A stretch of DNA of 64,000 bases from Scortum barcoo. Lineage: Eukaryota > Chordata > Actinopteri > Centrarchiformes > Terapontidae. The stretch is from assembly GCA_023238725.1 (NCBI GenBank), contig CM041534.1, forward strand, positions 1,012,501-1,076,500, in the 5' to 3' direction. How positions within the stretch are numbered: position 1 is the first letter of the stretch; each line of letters opens with the position of its first letter. A program made the translations under genes and the position numbers. A model generated the notes under the pieces. The model searched no databases and was not told the origin of the DNA. It saw nothing but the letters and a program-made list of their open reading frames with translations. Shown piece by piece: positions 33,770 to 46,365 of the stretch.

Positions 33770-36700
33770 GTAAGAGACACAGCATGCATGAATGATTCAC
33801 TGGACCAGAGAGAGGATGTGAGGGAGACATGGACTGAGACAGAGAGAGAAAGAGAACTGTGGGAGAATGAGGCATGCAGTGAAGCAGGAGGAAAGAGGCT
33901 CTGTCTACATGTCGGTTATTCCTGAATGTTTGCATGTGCACGCATGTTTTTGTCTTCCCTCATAACTTTGAAGTGAAGAGTCGAAAAACTTAATTTTCAC
34001 TGTTGCTATAGGATGCTTTCAGACATGTATCTGTTATCTTGTTTTATCTGAGTGTGTATGTGTGTGTGAGAGACTGATTCACGTCTTCCCTCAAACTACA
34101 GTATATGTGTCAGCAAACTAGTGAGAGCCTGGCTGCCTGTCTGTTGAGATATGGCAGCAGAAGTTGGGTTGAACTTTCTGTCAGCCAGCTCACGACTCTG
34201 CTGCAGCCCTCTGCTCACACAGCACTCTGAAAGCTGTGGAGTTCACTTGGCTGAGGTTGCAAGCAAAATATCATTGCGTTATTATAATAAGCAAATCCTT
34301 TTGCAAGAACTTCAGTATTTTATTTGAGAAAATGGCACAAAAAACACTTATCCTTCGCACTCGAGGCAACAAGTATGTTCCCATACTTACCCATACCGAA
34401 CTGTATCTTTCTCCTCATAAACAGAAATGAAAAAGAACATGTACATTCAGTTAATGAGACTGTGATGTTTAATTGTTTTCTCTTATATTTTTATGGTTAT
34501 TTTGATGCATATAATGCTGACTTCTAGTTTTATGTATGGTTGTGAGGGAGGCTGGTATATATTTAATTTCTCAGGGTTTGTTTTTTAGATGATATGTATT
34601 TTATGTTCTGGATAACTGTAGCAGAAAGTGATTAACATGAGGCGTTCATTGGCCTTACATTGTACATATACATAATTACATTTAGCTGACAGAGACGGAA
34701 CCATGTCTATAGACTGTCAAGTCTTGTTTACTAATTGTGAGTAAATAAAGTAAATATCTTGAATATCGAAGCAGTGGTCATAACTGAAACTTTATCACTA
34801 ATTTATTATATAATCTAACAATGCAGTCAGGTCAACACATGCAGGTTGCAATAGTGACAGCAACAGTGAACAGTTACTCCTTTAGACTTGGACTTGCTGA
34901 CTATTTAGGCACTGATTTCTTGCATAGACCTTTCTAAGTGAAACAGACAGAGCTCTCATCGTCATTTGTGCGGAAAATCTCCATTGAGTGGTTTGCAGCC
35001 TAAGTATAGGCATAGTCTACATCCAGTAAGAGAGTTTGTTCACCATCCCAACTGAAATGTTACGGACAGACGGACACATCTCTCTCTCTCTCTCCCTCTC
35101 TCTCTCTCCCTGGCATGTTGTAAAACACACGTGGCAGGAGCAGAGACCCCCTTGGTCAGTTGATGTGTGGGATGTTGATATCCTGAAAGCCATGGTGAAA
35201 TATTCACGCTAGCTTTTGCATGAAAGCAATTACCGAGTCAGCCTTAGTGTGCTGCCTTTCACTCAGAGTGCCTCATCCAGAGTGGTTCCCTTCTGTGGGA
35301 AGAAAGTGTTGTGGCAAAATGCAGTTTGTTGATGGAGGTTGTGTTTTTCTTTTTCAATCCCTTTGGATGATCATTTGTCTTACACCTAATGAATGAGTGA
35401 ATGTATGACCTCATTGGCCCTGTGTTTGTGTCGCAGATTTTATATCTACATATCTACTGTGTGTGGGTTTTGTACCCTTACTATACACTCAGAGAGAACT
35501 ATAAAGTTATGAATCATTGTTTTTAACTTGTCACCTGTATCACAACCTGGTGGAACTATTGTCCTGGAAAAAAATCACAAGAACAGGAAATCAAGAGAGC
35601 ATCCGAATCACTTTCATTACCAAGCCAATAATCAGTATTTTTTCAACATTTTCAACCAACATTTATGGTTTGCACATCACCACCCTACACACTGGATGCT
35701 AAAGTCTGTAGACTGGTTTCATTTTCACTGTGAAAGCACAGTGGTCAGAATTATTCAGCCAATGTCACCATTCGCCGCTCAGTTAGAAGGCTAAATGAAA
35801 ACCCGTCAGCATGACTGCGAAAATCAGTCTGATCTTTTACCATTCTGATTCTGTCATCATGCACATGAGCCCTTTATTACTGAGCTTGGTGGTAACAGTT
35901 ATGTATTCTAACACTAATAAAAAAGATTGAATTCATTAGCAATGTAATGCTTTTCTGCTCAGTTCAGTGCACATAGGTATTACAGGCAGGTTAAGGTGGT
36001 TATTATGGAGACTGATGCTGTGTAACTGACTTTGAAATGAGTAAAGACACTGACTTTACTTGTGCTCGGATCTAAAGCAATCGGGAGAGAGAATTTTGGA
36101 AAATGGAGATGAATTCAACATGTGATTACCATTTGTTGCCACAGTGGCCCCTGTCACAAAGTGAGATTTCTTATATTAGTCACAGGTTGGTGGTCAACAG
36201 TCTTTTTGTCAAATTTTATCATCCCCCAGTGACTGTGGTATCCCAGCATATTCCGTTTAATTGCACCACTGTCACCTTACCCTCATTATGTTTCCAAGAT
36301 TTTTCTTTTTTCTATTGTTATTTCATTGTATGTACCTCTCAATATTTATTTCTGTTACTCTATACTTGGGTTAGGTTTGGGCACTGTTCCCAGCTCTAAC
36401 CTGCTGGGAATCAGGAATCATATCAAACATTAACAACTGATGAGTGACTATGTATAATATGAAAGATGTCACTTTGAGAGGTGGTCTTTTAGATTATTGT
36501 TCTGGTTTTATGTCTAACGTTACTGTTTTGATTCAGTGTCACTGCTGTCTTATAGTTATAGTTACCAGGATAGGAACAGGTTACCAGTCTACCACAGGGC
36601 TTTACTCATGAGAGCTCCTCACTGAGACTTAAACTGGTGGTGCATTCAGGCACTCTTGGTCTATTTCAGTGATATAGTTCATGTGAGTGATGACCACTTG

Positions 36701-39354
36701 AACCAAGCACTTAGTCAGTATGATGTGACCTGCTGCATTCTGCTGCTGCTGCTTAAGAAAAAAAGGGCTACATTAAGTGAAGCTAATTTCAATGCACAGG
36801 TGTCACAAGACAGCACTGCTGCTGAAAGAGATCTGAGAAGTACTATGAAGTGCCACATTGACCACATAGTGTCATTCATCTTAACTTCTAGTAAACAAAA
36901 TCATATCTCCTGCATATACCATGTTCAGTCATTCTGGTCTCTGTAAGTACCTTGATTCATAATGCATACAGTGATACTGAGCTCTTAGACCGTACCCCCC
37001 TCTTAGTGCTCAATCCATGAGATCTCATATGACATTGTGAATATTATATTCAGCTCTACTACCTTAAGTATTCAGCACTCCATAATGAATGTGCACAGCA
37101 TAATGACATGCAGCTTTTATTCCATAGCCATGTTACGTAATGCTTCGGGGGCATGATGAGTACTCTGCTGTAGTTCAGCATGAGAGGAAAATAGAGGCGA
37201 GGAAAAAAAACACACAGGAAGAAACCACTCCTACATGAGTGTGTTTATGCTCAGCCATTGTTGCTGTTTTTAGATTCTTTCTCTCATCTGGATTCTGACA
37301 CCCATTTGGTGAGGTAATACAAGAGAGCCTTCTCTTTCATACTGTTGAACACAAACATTCAATAAACAGACAATAGGCAGGTTCATTTGGCTGACTGATG
37401 AAGCTGATATATTAAAATCACAAATGGAAAGTGCGCAAATTTGAAACTGCCAGTGGTGTGATTTCTGGTTTCTGTGCTGTCAGTGCTCACCAAAGATGGG
37501 AGAGGTGGGAGAGGAAGCATCACTCTGCAAAAGAATATATTACCTTTAAAACCAAGCAGCTTCATTCTGTGAAGCTAATGATAGCTCAAGCAGATACAGT
37601 GTAGATCTTCAAACAATGGCATTAATATCATACAACTTTAACTTAATTCTTCATTTGCCCTTATTACCATAAATAGCTACTGTAACTATACAGCTGTTGT
37701 GTGTTGTCCCCATTACATTTACCATAAATTGTTGAATAATGTTAAGTGTACCTTTAATGTCATATTTGCCTTTTTTTTTTATAAAGTCTGCCCCCCTCCC
37801 CAGTGAGAGGCTTCCAGTCCTTTGAAATCTGATGAGTGGACTTTGTGTCCACTCACTAACACACTAACTGATTCCCCATTTACAGCTCTGGAAACAGGCA
37901 GACAGAGTGACCAGAAGTCTGTTCTTTATGTACTTATGGATGAATGAAGAAGAGGCACAATTTCTTGTTTTCCTTCTACACTAACAGCTTAACAATGAAG
38001 GAATACATGATGCTGAGTTGTCTTCATAGTTGCCAGTCTTCATATTCTGCACCTTTTCTATTTTTTGTTGCACTCTTTGGAATTGCAAATAGTTGACTAT
38101 CAATAAACCCCTCTGGGTGTGAACAACACATTTTATTTTCTCTCCACAAGCTCGAAACACTGCTCCCACTGTTTCTCAATTTACTGTTTAAAAATATCAC
38201 AGTTTGGGTTTAATCCAGAAGACTTCAAATTGTTTTGAAGTCACACTCTGACGTAAACCTTTTCACAGAGCTATGTGGTCAGCAGTGTGACCTCTGTAGG
38301 AGACACTGTCCTCTAGCACCCTAGACTAAAGCATCCTATTGGTACCTCACCATCATCTCAAAATAGACAATGTTCCCCCAGGCAAGTAGCTTAAATTGTG
38401 ATATTATTTTTAATGCTGATATTTTAGCCATTCATTCAATTATTTCAAGGACATGCTGAGAATATTGTCAACTGTTGGACCAACGAAGACTTAAGTAGCA
38501 ATAAAATAGTAATAAGAATGAATGCGCATAGCAGGGGTGGAAGATATAAATACATAGAAAGTCCACTTGTGTGAATTTGGACTATACTGGTGGAGCCCTC
38601 GTTTGCTTGACCAAAGAAAAAAGTTGTCCCAAATTTTGCCAGGATTTGTCATCATCTGTGCCAATTAATTTTCTGGAAAAAATGAGAGCCCATGCGGCTT
38701 TGTTTGGAAACAAAGAAAAAGCTGAAAGTGCTGCACTGAAGTTAGGCCTGTCCCTGATGGCTGTGAGCCCTCTACCCTTGTAACCCTTGTCACTCAAAAG
38801 CTATCGCTCTGATTGCCAGGTTATGAGGTGATTAATAGGAGTGTGAACAATTTATTCAAGTGATTAATTATAAACATTAAAAAATCAATTTAATAGCAAT
38901 ATATCCTCCTTCAGATAATATTAACTGGTGCAGGGTAAAGTTTTGGTGAGTTGGTGTATGGAGAACAGAGATGCGGGGTGTCATATTCATGGAAGAGAGA
39001 CTGCTAACTGGTGTGTAAGGAAGGTTTTAAATGTCGTCCTCCTCGTCCTTCATGCTCATTAAAGGAGTTCACAGATTCTACAGATTATTTTGTCACACCT
39101 TAGTTCTGATAGTAACTTGGTTAAACCTTAGTTATACCTAGTGTACACCTGCTGCCTGATTGGCCATCAGACTGATGCTGGTGGGTCCACATGGCAGTGA
39201 GTCAGTGCTGAGGGCAGCTGTACATTGATGCACATTGTTAATATTCATATCAGTAGTACTTACAGAGTCTCACACAGAAAACTCATATAATCTGTAGTCT
39301 CATTGAGGTTAAACTTTTCAAGTCTATTGGAGGAAATAAGACCTATTTCTTTTC
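33770..39354. other. DLG2 intron, no further exon recognised
   Basis: Intron-like DNA. Contains a CT-rich tract at 35078-35112. Several open frames (for example 38571-38783, open on both strands) have no splice context or recognised homology. No clear transposon. Confidence 0.5.
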
Positions 39355-39500
39355 CCCCTGAAGCCTTGGGCCATGGGCCTAACTGCAGCGGACCCTGGTT
39401 CGATTCCCAGCTGGGGTCCCTCTCCCTTCTTTCCTGTCCATCTTCAGCTGTCCTATCTAAAATAATAAAGGGTGTAAACCCCCCCCAAAAAAATTGAAAA
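39355..39500 (+). mobile_element. tRNA-derived SINE, 5'-truncated
   Basis: 'gaccctggttcgattcccagctgggg' contains an RNA polymerase III B-box (GGTTCGATTCC), followed by a typical teleost SINE body ('ctttcctgtccatcttcagctgtcctatctaaaataataaaggg') and a C8A7 tail. The A-box half is poorly preserved or absent. Orientation is plus. Confidence 0.7.
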
Positions 39501-42500
39501 AAGGTTACATTTCATTTTACCCCGATACAATTGTTGTGTCAGAAAACAAAGACAGATTAGATGTCTGTCAATGGATTGCAAAGTTTAAAAAGGAACAAAA
39601 GGCTGTTTTGGAGTTTAATGCACCCAAACACAGGGAGGCACACAAAGAAAGGATTTCCCCACATCTTTCTGCATTCGGGCCCATAAACCTGCTAATTACC
39701 TCCTGATGTATCTAGAGGCCCTTCTTCTCTGTTATAACCTGCAAATTAACTTTTACAGCCCCTGTAATCAGTAACAGAAACAGCAAGTGAAACCTTGACA
39801 GACTGCATGACTAAACACTTCTTTTTACCAACAGAGGAACATGTCCTCCCAGAACATGTTGACACACTACTGATCTCCAGCACCTTCAGTGTGACTCTCT
39901 TTGACTCGCTCAGTGGACCGTCAATGTTGTATGGTCTGACATTTGCACCCTGAAAGATATGTTAAAGGTTGCTAGGGCTGATTCAGAGAAATTATTCATC
40001 TAATTTTGGCATAATGTCAAATTATTAGAAGGTAAAGTCACATTTTTATGAGAACAGATACCAGATTAATGTGCTGGTTCCTCATAATAACTCATAATAA
40101 CTAAAGGAAATATGGAGATGTAATAATCTTCTTCTGTATGTCTATGTCTGTCTATGTTTGTGAATTATACAGTTTAACAGCATTAGGATAATCATTCTTG
40201 TTAGAGCCTGGCCATGGTAGAAACCACGTCCCTTGCAACAATTATAAAACTTTCCTCCCACTACAGGGCAGCCTGCTGGGTAGATTTGTGGTCGGTTGTG
40301 TTGCCTGGAAACAGCACTGCTTCTCTATAGGGGTGAGGAGGACAGGCTTTCTGGAAAGGGCAAATAGTCAGATGTCTAATGATTCTGTTTGCACCCCCTT
40401 CATTGTGTTTTGTGTTTTTCTCAGATGGTCATGAGTGACTTTTAATGAAGTTATCAGAGGGTTAATTGTTTGTTAGAAACTGTACACACAGATCAGAAAT
40501 GAAAAAGACACGGTGGAGCATCACTGTCCTGACATTATTTGTGCTCTGTCAGTAGAGTACTTGCTGCTCCCGCCGCCCCCATACATTCTGCTTATGTTAA
40601 AGAAGATTGTGCAAGGAGAGCGTTAGGTTGGGGGAATCGCCTCTATCCATGACTACCAGAGGTCAGTTCACTGCCAAGATCTTTAACCAGCTCACCCTCC
40701 TGCAGTATAAGCTGGGTCGGCCTCTGAGGGTCATGTCAGGCTGTTAGGCAGGTTAAGTTACCACCAGTAGAATGAGAAAAAGAAATAATTCAAATAAAAA
40801 TTCTTATGTGATTTAGAGAGTAAAGGATGGATGGATTATCAGCAAAATTAAAACCTGTATTATGTTGTGCCACCATCTTTCAGCAATTTAATGATTATGA
40901 ACACAAACAAAGTAAACTTGCTGTCTTGACCCTTGCTTACATAATTTCCACAGTATACTCTTTTGTTATAAACTCACAACTACTACCCTGCTACACTAGT
41001 GCTTCAATAAACCTCTCTTTTAATTACTAGACTTATGAGTGAAAATGAATAAAACCTTAGGTCTGATACATGAAAATATAACTACACTAACTTTTCATAC
41101 TTAAATGTATCCTGTGTGGCTTTTGGCCTCTATTAGCACTATGGAGCAGTTTTTCACTTCGTCTTGTGCACATACAGTGTGTTTTGGTGAGTAAGAAACA
41201 TGCATGGAAACATGGAAACATGGAAACTCACCTTTTACACACATCTTTAACATGACATATGTAGCAAAATACTAAAGCAAGTGTAAAGCTTCCAAGCAAA
41301 GAGTGCAGAGCGAAAACAGGAAACATAAATGTGAAATATAATGCTGAAAGTGTTATTCAGTAATCTTCTAAATAAATCCCTTGCTTAATAACAACATCAT
41401 ATAAATACTTTGTACATAATGTCCTGGTTCAACTTTAGTGCATTAAACAATGTGTAATTCTGAATGTGATGGTAAATACAAGGTGTCCAAGGTGTTATCA
41501 TTATTGTTATTCTTATTACTATTAATGTGCAGAGTGTGGGTGGGAAGACAAACTAAAAGGAAACACTGATGAAGGATATTTTTTATCTGACAGTGTGTCC
41601 TGAATTACAATGGTTTGCTGAGGTTTCATTGAAATTCTGTATCAGTAACATATGGTACTTTGTATGGAAATTTATAGTGATGCATCAGAAGTAATTAAAA
41701 TCACTCTGGGGCAAAACAGTTTGGTGTAAAGTGGTCGGCCTGAGCTCACCCTGAGGAACTGTGACAAGTAGTTTTCCAGTGATCCACATGGTGGTTTTCC
41801 ACACCCAGCTTGGATGTTTTACTGTGGGGTAGTTGCAAGATGAGTCAATAATTACACTAACTCTGTGATGCTAGCACTATCTTTTTGTACCTCTCGTCTG
41901 CCCTTCTTCTCTGGACACCAACTATTTCTTCTGTGTGCTGTTACCGCACTTAGATGATTTACCAGTTTTAGGAATATTGTAATACACTAACACATCTGTT
42001 CTTCTTTGGAAGGAAGTCATACTTTTCCTGCTACTTTCTTTCATTAAAATGTAAGTACCACTGTCATGGTAGTCAGTGAGCACATTCAGGGGGATGTTCA
42101 CTAAAGGTTCAAACCAGGTTTTTGTGCTTGTAAAATGGAACAAAAATGGCAATAATTTTTGGTGTTTCACTGGTGAAAAATATGGGGAGAAGAAGAGATT
42201 TATACAGATAGCCACTGTGCCTGATTTATTACTGCTAATCAATCATTCCATCGGTGGAAACTGAACGTCACACAGGGAGAGAAAGGCTAATGAGAACGGC
42301 TACAAGGGTCCTCAACTAGCACCACAAGACAACGATACTTGGCCATTATATATTTTTTTCTGTTTGTAGAAATCATCTAGTCAAATGAATTTAAATGTTT
42401 TATCAAAGACTTCTGATGTATTGTTATGCTTACAGCATCGGGCTAGAAACTGATATTTTCCATGCAGCCTCTCTCTTGCAGTTTAAATGCATACCTTCTA

Positions 42501-44967
42501 AAAGTTTCTGCTCTTAAACTTATATTCAAAGTTCAGAAAACACTTTTGCACTCACACTTGTACCTTTCAGACATGGGAGAAGTTTTACTTCAGGTGGCGA
42601 AGAAAATAGCAAGGTATGCAAGTATGTTTGTTGCAGGAAAGCAGGGCCAACTATGGCAAAATGAAGGTTAAAAAAAGTTTGAATGATTTTAGATTTGAAA
42701 ACTGAGGGCTTTCACATCTCAAAGTCCATACAATGGTTCATGTTCATTTCTACATTAAATAGAGCCAGATTTGTTCGCATATTGCAATTATGCCAGGGCA
42801 AATGACATACCTATGTCCTGCCATCATCCCTGTAATCTATTGGTTTGTTGATGGTTGTTGTCAGTTTAACAGGTCTATCATACTTTTTATGAACTGAAAA
42901 AAATGAATGAATGAATAGATTAAGTTGCTGCTTTAATAATAATTATAATTTAACATCTGGTCTCCTCTCACTGTGTGCTCTTGTAGCTTATTTTGTTTCT
43001 GATGATATCCTCCTAGAGCCTCCTGTACTGTGATTGGTCTGAAAGTCTGAACCATCCAAAATATGCTTTTACGCTAGAAGCAAACTGGTCCTGACTCTTT
43101 CACTCTTTCACAGCTCTTTCACATCTAAAAAAGTCTAAAAAGTCTAAAAGTCAGTCTTACTAGAGAAAGTGTGGACAGCAAACATTAAAACAGATTAAAC
43201 AGACTCAGTGATTCTTGTAGTGAGCACTAATAGAAACATAGTGGATAGTTATTTTGTGTCGTTAGTTCATATTTTTGTTAGAAGTGCATTAGTAGTTTAT
43301 AAATGTATTTAGGCTAAAGTAATTGCAGGAAAACATGTAAGAACCATGTAAAATGAATTGTATAATGACTGAATTCAAATCATATGGGATAATTATCCTT
43401 CTGTTAGGTTATAAACTAAGTTTCAGCCCTGATCAATAGTCCACCCTGAGTTGAGTAGCGTGAACAGCATTTACCCTCTGAGTAGTCCCTCCATACTGGG
43501 GAAGGTCTTAGCTGCACTACGTTGCCAGGTATCATGTAGATTCAGCAGTGCCAAGTCAGTGGCTGTGTTCAGGATGCCACCTTCAGTCATTTGTGAACAG
43601 TTTCATTTTCAGTCCAGTTCATCCACCTCCACATTTCCTCCTCCACCTTCCTTCTCCACTCCTCATCCAAACCCCATCTTTCCTCCTCTTCCTCCTCCAG
43701 CTCAACTTCACTCTCTCTGAGGAAGAAATAAATAAGTAAAAAATTTAGTGGGCGGGGGATCCGTTTGGTTCTCCGTTCACTAATGCAGCTGAATCGATGG
43801 ACAGTTACCACGGTAACAGGAAGGCTGGCACCAAAAATATATTCTATACAACATCTTTAATACCTCCCCCTGCAGTCAGTTTGCTGACTGGTGCATCTTC
43901 CCACATACACCACTGTGACCTCACTTCCCAGAGGAGGAGGCATGTTGCTGCTGGCTGGCTTAAATCTTGTAACTCCAAATGAGAAATTAAAGAAAAATAT
44001 CAAATGTTCTTGAAACACTACAGTACATGTGAATGTGTAAGACCTGCAACCTACAAGTAATAGGGGCAGTAACATTGTATAGTTGCACTTTTGTATGGTT
44101 TTATTATTGACAATGCTTCTTCTTCTGTGTAGGGAGCTCGTTCATGTTAAAGAATCCAGAATTTGCGAAAGCATAAAAGCTTAACATTAATGTCCGTTCC
44201 ATCACTTGCTGGTACAAAAAGCTCTTTTCTTATGACTGACCTGTATCAGTTCAGTCCTGTTGTATTACTTGTTCACAGTCAGTCCACTGTGTTGCCTAAA
44301 GCTACCTCAGGTGAAGTCAGGTGCAGACTAGTTGCAAACCTCTGCCTGGTGTTTGAGCTGTAGTGCAGCAGTGAGTTTTCTGAAGCAGATCGTGACACAT
44401 CTCAAACTGTCATCAATGGTAGTTTCAGGGATTAAGTTTCTCCTCTCCCTTCTCAGTTGGATTCCAGAGCAGCCTTCTATGAGATCAGTGTAGATCTGAA
44501 GGTATCAGAATGTAGGGTTTGCCATGTGATTAAGAGGTAAAGTGTGTTTTTATTGATGATGCAAGACAACCTTTATTTATTTATTATTTATTTATTATTA
44601 TTTATTTAGCCTGTGTTTCAAAGTAGGCTAATCAGTGAATTACTTCCTACACACAAGCTGCTGCTGATAGATTACCACCCAAATATACATTTAGATATGT
44701 AAAAAAATAAATATACTGCCAAATTTTTGATAGCTGGCCATTATATTGGAGTTTTAAAGGGTTTTGTCATGTTGTTGTATGTAGGCTATATTATGTGTGG
44801 TTAGCTTACTGCTTTGTGTGTGTATGTGTAAGAATGAGATATCTGACAGTAGTATAAAACTCAAGTATTGAAATAATGTTAACGTAAACTGGCAATAGAA
44901 ATGCTGCTCAAAAGCATCTTCCCTTAAATGCTATTGTTCTCGATTAATTAAATAAATTGTAGGTTAA
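39501..44967. other. DLG2 intron, no gene recognised
   Basis: AT-rich intronic DNA. A pyrimidine-rich stretch with CCTCC repeats lies at 43610-43720, and a small triplication of 'catggaaa' at 41204-41226. No supported exon or complete transposon. Confidence 0.5.
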
Positions 44968-45162
44968 TGGTCTTTTACAACTCGACGGGCTGCATTAGAG
45001 GACAGCAGCAATCATTATCCAAGTGGTGATGCTGAAATTTCAGAATTTGACATATTGTTTGATTTGTTCAGCAGGAGTCGAGGGCTAATGTGGGACCTTC
45101 TCCGTAATCATCAAGCAGTCATTTCTTCTGACATTAGTGGAGGCAGTCTTTATTTCAGGTGA
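44968..45162 (+). pseudogene. Unidentified protein-like open segment
   Basis: An open frame of 64 codons between an upstream TAA and a TGA, without an initiating ATG at its start. The residues look protein-like rather than random (WSFTTRRAALEDSSNHYPSG, then DAEISEFDILFDLFSRSRGL) and acidic/hydrophobic patterning is regular. Near its end the sequence TTTCAG|GTGAGG matches a splice donor, but it would leave phase 2, unlike the other exons here. It may be a transposase or processed-pseudogene fragment. I do not recognise it. Confidence 0.3.
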
Positions 45163-45622
45163 GGCAGGGTACCTCCACTGTAAAATACGATGGGAAACCC
45201 TGCTGATAACACAGTTGTAGTCGTGTTGTTGTGCAATACACAGCCATTAACCACAGGATACTGATGTGTCATTAAAAGTAGCTCTTGTTAGAGTTTGTTT
45301 GCACTGTATTGCATAAAACTGTAGCCCATAATGAATACTTGTATTGAATAATGAATACTTGTATTCATTATGTATTTTCCAAAAGGGCTACAACATGTGG
45401 ACAAACAAGACATCTTAGTAATTATGTCTTTGCTTTCCTTTTTAATGTTCTGCTGTGTTTTTCTGAGTTTTGAGTTTTAGATTTTCTATTTGTCAGAAGA
45501 AGCACCCTCTCTCTGTTGAAACCTGCATTGGTGAAATAGTGTGGTGTTACTCATTTGCTAGTGTTTTTCTTCAGAGCACTGTGGCAGTGACTGTGTGGAG
45601 TACTGCTTGTTATGTAACACCG

Positions 45623-45669
<47 letters not shown>

Positions 45670-46323
45670 GGAGTGAGAGGCAGAGAGACAGAAGTATTTA
45701 TATGGTGAGAGAAAAAGTATTTCATCCAAGATGGTGTGCAACATGCTAGAAACAAAAATACCCTTAACCCTTCTACTACTAAGTGCACATTATTCTTATA
45801 TGTATTCAAGCACACACACATGTCCTAATACACACACTCACTCTCACACACACACACCACTCGGACAGTATGCCAAACATAAGTCACATCACATTTTCTG
45901 CTTTGTGTACACACACTCCATGTTTGTCCTATTTTTCTGTAATCTTACTTTAATTCCCAGTGATTCCTGCACATGTTGATCACTTTGAGCCAGCGGACTC
46001 TTTGCTTTCTTCTTCTTCTTCTTCATGTTAGACACACATTTTCACTCCCCCCTCTTGACAGTTCAGTCCCGCCTGCTTGCCTGTGAGCTGCAATGGAGCT
46101 TTGCATCAAGTGGAAGGTCTTTTTATTGGTGTCTTAAATTTCCCCACACCAAATGTGGTCTTGCCACCTCAGTGTGGTACAATCAGAGGAGTATTTCTCC
46201 CACTCAGGGATACTACCACCTCCGTCTCATCTGATACCGCAGCGCTTTCTTTGCTTTTTCTTTCTAATCCTTGAAGATATAGTAGTTATCCCCTGGCTTC
46301 ATTCATGTTACAACAAAACTGCC
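45163..46323. other. 5' flank / intron upstream of MFFACY exon
   Basis: Should hold the promoter and 5' UTR of the next alternative first exon. A (GA)n microsatellite lies at 45631-45670. No TATA box is evident close to the ATG; the 300 bases before it are pyrimidine-rich. Confidence 0.45.
45631..45670. repeat. (GA)n microsatellite
   Basis: About 20 GA units with one phase slip; purine-rich on the + strand. Confidence 0.95.
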
Positions 46324-46365
46324 ATGTTTTTTGCATGCTACTTTGCTCTGAGATCAGACATGCAG
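46324..46365 (+). CDS. dlg2: DLG2 alternative first coding exon, PSD-93alpha type
   Basis: ATG (G at -3) encodes MFFACYFALRSDMQ and meets the donor CAG|GTAAGG in phase 0. It matches the canonical mammalian DLG2 N-terminus MFFACYCALRTNVK at 9 of 14 positions, including MFFACY and ALR. In mammals Cys5 and Cys7 are the palmitoylation sites of PSD-93alpha; here Cys5 remains but Cys7 is Phe. This is the best evidence that the locus is DLG2 rather than DLG1 or DLG4. The exon would splice directly to the shared downstream exon and bypass L27. Confidence 0.88.

Noticed and set aside
38571..38797. Overlapping frames on both strands of about 70 codons
   Set aside because: No splice sites, no recognised motif; open-on-both-strands frames are common by chance.
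43590..43811. Glu/Trp-rich minus-strand frame
   Set aside because: Caused by a CCTCC-type pyrimidine-rich stretch; low complexity.
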